This document shows, one piece after another, positions 6,901 through 7,882 of a stretch of DNA of 7,882 nucleotides. Below the pieces are notes generated by a model, which worked only from the letters and a program-made list of their open reading frames with translations, was not told the origin of the DNA and did not search any database. Position 1 is the first letter of the stretch. Each line of letters begins with the position of its first letter. Both the position numbers and the translations under genes were made by a program. This DNA is from CAYMDS01 sp964653195 (GTDB lineage: Bacteria > Patescibacteriota > Microgenomatia > Levybacterales > UBA12049), in NCBI GenBank assembly GCA_964653195.1, contig CAZZCX010000034.1, positions 1 through 7,882 of the forward strand, given 5' to 3'.

Positions 6901-7021
6901 AATAAAAAATCAAAAGTTAGAAGTCAAAATTCAAAAGCACAAGTTAAAAATTAAAAAAACTTATGTAAAACACTTTTTACTTTTGAAATGTGATTTTGAC
7001 CTTTACCTTTTGACTTTGAAC
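6901..7021. repeat. A/T-rich nested inverted repeats between trxA and trxB
   Basis: Three 8-bp word pairs are nested in order. From outside to inside they are TCAAAAGT (6910-6917) with CCTTTTGA (7006-7013; its last base pair is G-T in RNA), GTCAAAAT (6923-6930) with ATTTTGAC (6993-7000), and TTCAAAAG (6930-6937) with CTTTTGAA (6980-6987). The transcript could fold into a long imperfect hairpin whose 3' side runs into a T-rich stretch just before the trxB ATG. A weak attenuator or processing site is possible. The same A/T words occur in the trxA leader. Confidence 0.6.
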
Positions 7022-7345
7022 TTAATTTGCTATGGCCTCGTCTATCATTTTTTTATATGCATCTTTACTCTGCGCTCCCACAGTCGCTTTTACTGGTTTT
7101 CCATCTTTAAAAACTATAACTGTTGGAATACTCATTACACCGTATTTGCCGGCGGTTTCCGGATTTTCATCAACATTCAGCTTTAAGACTGATGCTTTAC
7201 CTTTATATTCATCCGCCAACTGATCAAGATAAGGTCCTACTATTTTACAAGGCGTACACCAAATAGCCCAGAAATCCACAAGGGCTACACCCTTCCCTTT
7301 TTCTACCTTATCAAAGCTTGCATCGTTTATGTGTATTGCTGCCAT
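7022..7345 (-). CDS. trxA: Thioredoxin with CTPC active site
   Basis: This small cytoplasmic dithiol carrier reduces protein disulfides and is recharged by the thioredoxin reductase encoded next. At 107 residues it has the normal family length. The active site is WCTPCK at 29-34, with redox cysteines C30 and C33. The buried aspartate is in VDFWA (D24), the cis-proline is P74 in SIPT, and the family glycine is in VGAQ (G90). The usual active site is WCGPC; threonine in place of glycine is a known but less common variation and may shift the redox potential. The start MAAIHINDASF is supported by a promoter about 58 nt upstream. No Shine-Dalgarno sequence precedes the ATG; the leader is A/T-rich simple sequence. 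The stop is TAA. Confidence 0.96.
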   Translation of the reverse strand: MAAIHINDASFDKVEKGKGVALVDFWAIWCTPCKIVGPYLDQLADEYKGKASVLKLNVDENPETAGKYGVMSIPTVIVFKDGKPVKATVGAQSKDAYKKMIDEAIAN

Positions 7346-7409
7346 ATGTAAAAAATCAAGTTAAAAGATTAAATCTCAAAGATTAAGATAATTTTCTAAT
7401 AACTCATAG

Positions 7410-7438
7410 ATATTACCAATCCATTATCAGTCTGTCAA
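7410..7438 (-). promoter_or_regulatory. Promoter of the trxA-trxB unit
   Basis: A perfect -35 TTGACA (7438-7433) and the -10 TAATAT (7415-7410) are 17 nt apart, and TGG before the -10 adds an extended -10 element. Start is expected near 7403, with a leader of about 58 nt. The -35 box begins just 4 nt after the HNH gene's stop codon, so the thioredoxin pair is independently transcribed. Confidence 0.8.
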
Positions 7439-7442
7439 TGAG

Positions 7443-7766
7443 CTAGCGCCGAAAAAGACTTCTGTGTTTTGGCCAATCAAAATCTTCACCTTTCTTCTGT
7501 CGTTTTGCTACATCAACTCTAACTGGTGTATCTAAATCTTTCTTTCGATGGCATACATAAGATAAACACATAAGGTTAGATTCGTCATTCAGTTGTTCCT
7601 CGGTCCATTTAAGGACTCTTCTGGCTAGTGATTTTGGAGTGATATGATCGAAATTTACCAAACGACAATTCTGGCAGCTTTTAGGTTTAATTAAATTACA
7701 TTTTAGACAGGGACAATTAGGATGATGCTCGGGAGCCTCACAAGGACGCTTCCCCATTCTTTCCAT
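7443..7766 (-). CDS. HNH-type zinc endonuclease, small
   Basis: This is a likely metal-dependent DNA nuclease fold, 107 residues long. HNH residues are visible in order: CQNC (31-34), D40-H41 in NFDHITPKS, N64 in ESNLMC, and H73 in YVCHRKKD. The zinc site is probably C31/C34 with C67/C72; the second pair is spaced CxxxxC instead of the common CxxC. An added N-terminal cysteine cluster (C9, C18, C20, C23, within PNCPCLKC) may bind a second zinc. Such proteins serve in restriction, phage packaging, intron homing or repair; nothing nearby selects among these. It has no methyltransferase or phage neighbour here. The start ATG at 7766 has an in-frame TAA four codons upstream; ATG at 7757 is an alternative. 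The stop is TAG. Confidence 0.8.
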   Translation of the reverse strand: MERMGKRPCEAPEHHPNCPCLKCNLIKPKSCQNCRLVNFDHITPKSLARRVLKWTEEQLNDESNLMCLSYVCHRKKDLDTPVRVDVAKRQKKGEDFDWPKHRSLFRR

Positions 7767-7780
7767 GCTACTTATTTACT

Positions 7781-7786
7781 CCCTCC
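7781..7786 (-). promoter_or_regulatory. GGAGGG, the only Shine-Dalgarno-like site, set far from the start
   Basis: The minus strand reads GGAGGG ending 14 nt before the ATG at 7766, longer than the usual 5-9 nt. No other gene in the window has such a site. It may be a weak ribosome site or a chance match. Confidence 0.35.
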
Positions 7787-7787
7787 A

Positions 7788-7815
7788 TATATACAATAAA
7801 TAATAACTTTCTCAA
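7788..7815 (-). promoter_or_regulatory. Candidate promoter of the HNH gene
   Basis: TTGAGA (7815-7810), a 16-nt gap, and TATATA (7793-7788). The start would fall near 7781, giving a leader of about 15 nt. The surroundings are A/T-rich, so support is moderate. Confidence 0.4.
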
Positions 7816-7827
7816 ACTATCAATCCT

Positions 7828-7882
7828 TAACTCATAACTCATAACTCATAACTCATAACTCATAACTCATAACTCATAACTC
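7828..7882. repeat. 7-bp tandem repeat TAACTCA, at least 7.9 copies
   Basis: Seven perfect copies of TAACTCA plus six bases of an eighth run to the window edge without a mismatch, so the true length is unknown. It lies about 60 nt upstream of the HNH gene start and just beyond its candidate promoter. The unit is too short and spacer-free to be CRISPR. Slippage-prone repeats of this sort can vary in copy number. Confidence 0.95.

Noticed and set aside
6899..6927. TTGACT-17-TATTAT ahead of trxB
   Set aside because: The -10 overlaps the trxB ATG, so transcription would begin inside the gene. The spacer is made of A/T words that give such matches by chance.
7828..7882. CRISPR array
   Set aside because: The unit is 7 bp with no spacers, and no cas genes are present.

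Overview
The window looks like a piece of a bacterial chromosome from an AT-rich, small-genome lineage, most likely the Candidate Phyla Radiation (Patescibacteria). That placement is an inference. It rests on rRNA and gene architecture: a 23S rRNA with an unusual domain I insertion, a membrane-anchored subtilase with a dockerin-like tail, spacers built from short A/T-rich words, and almost no Shine-Dalgarno sequences. I cannot name a class with confidence. Every gene I can support lies on the minus strand, so transcription runs from right to left.

Layout, in transcription order. At the right edge is a 7-bp tandem repeat (7828-7882). A small HNH-type zinc nuclease gene follows (7443-7766). Then comes a thioredoxin pair, trxA (7022-7345) and trxB (5986-6900), behind a near-consensus promoter. 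The spacer between the pair is made of nested A/T-rich inverted repeats. Directly after the trxB stop is a start-less, diverged second copy of the 3' end of a trxB-like gene (5797-5985). Next is a set of envelope genes: a membrane-anchored subtilisin-like protease with a dockerin-like C-terminus (3826-5718), a 72-residue single-pass membrane protein (3537-3755), and a roughly 411-residue two-pass membrane protein of unknown family (2234-3469). Each of these three has a candidate promoter ending only 7-9 nt before its start codon.

The left part is an rRNA unit. A strong promoter (1958-1986) precedes tRNA-Ala(UGC) (1684-1756), a spacer with an antitermination boxA (1418-1429), and the 5' part of 23S rRNA (1-1348, running off the left edge). 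No 16S rRNA lies upstream: protein genes occupy that side and the unit has its own promoter. The 16S gene therefore appears to be unlinked from this 23S gene, at least on this side.

Functionally, TrxA and TrxB form a complete NADPH-thioredoxin-dithiol relay in the cytoplasm. The protease and the two membrane proteins probably act at or outside the membrane. Their adjacency is suggestive, but nothing in the sequence proves that they work together. I found no CRISPR array, transposase, phage gene or recognisable defence system. The best leads for new biology are the 411-residue protein with its small neighbour, the rRNA insertion, and the very short-leader promoters.
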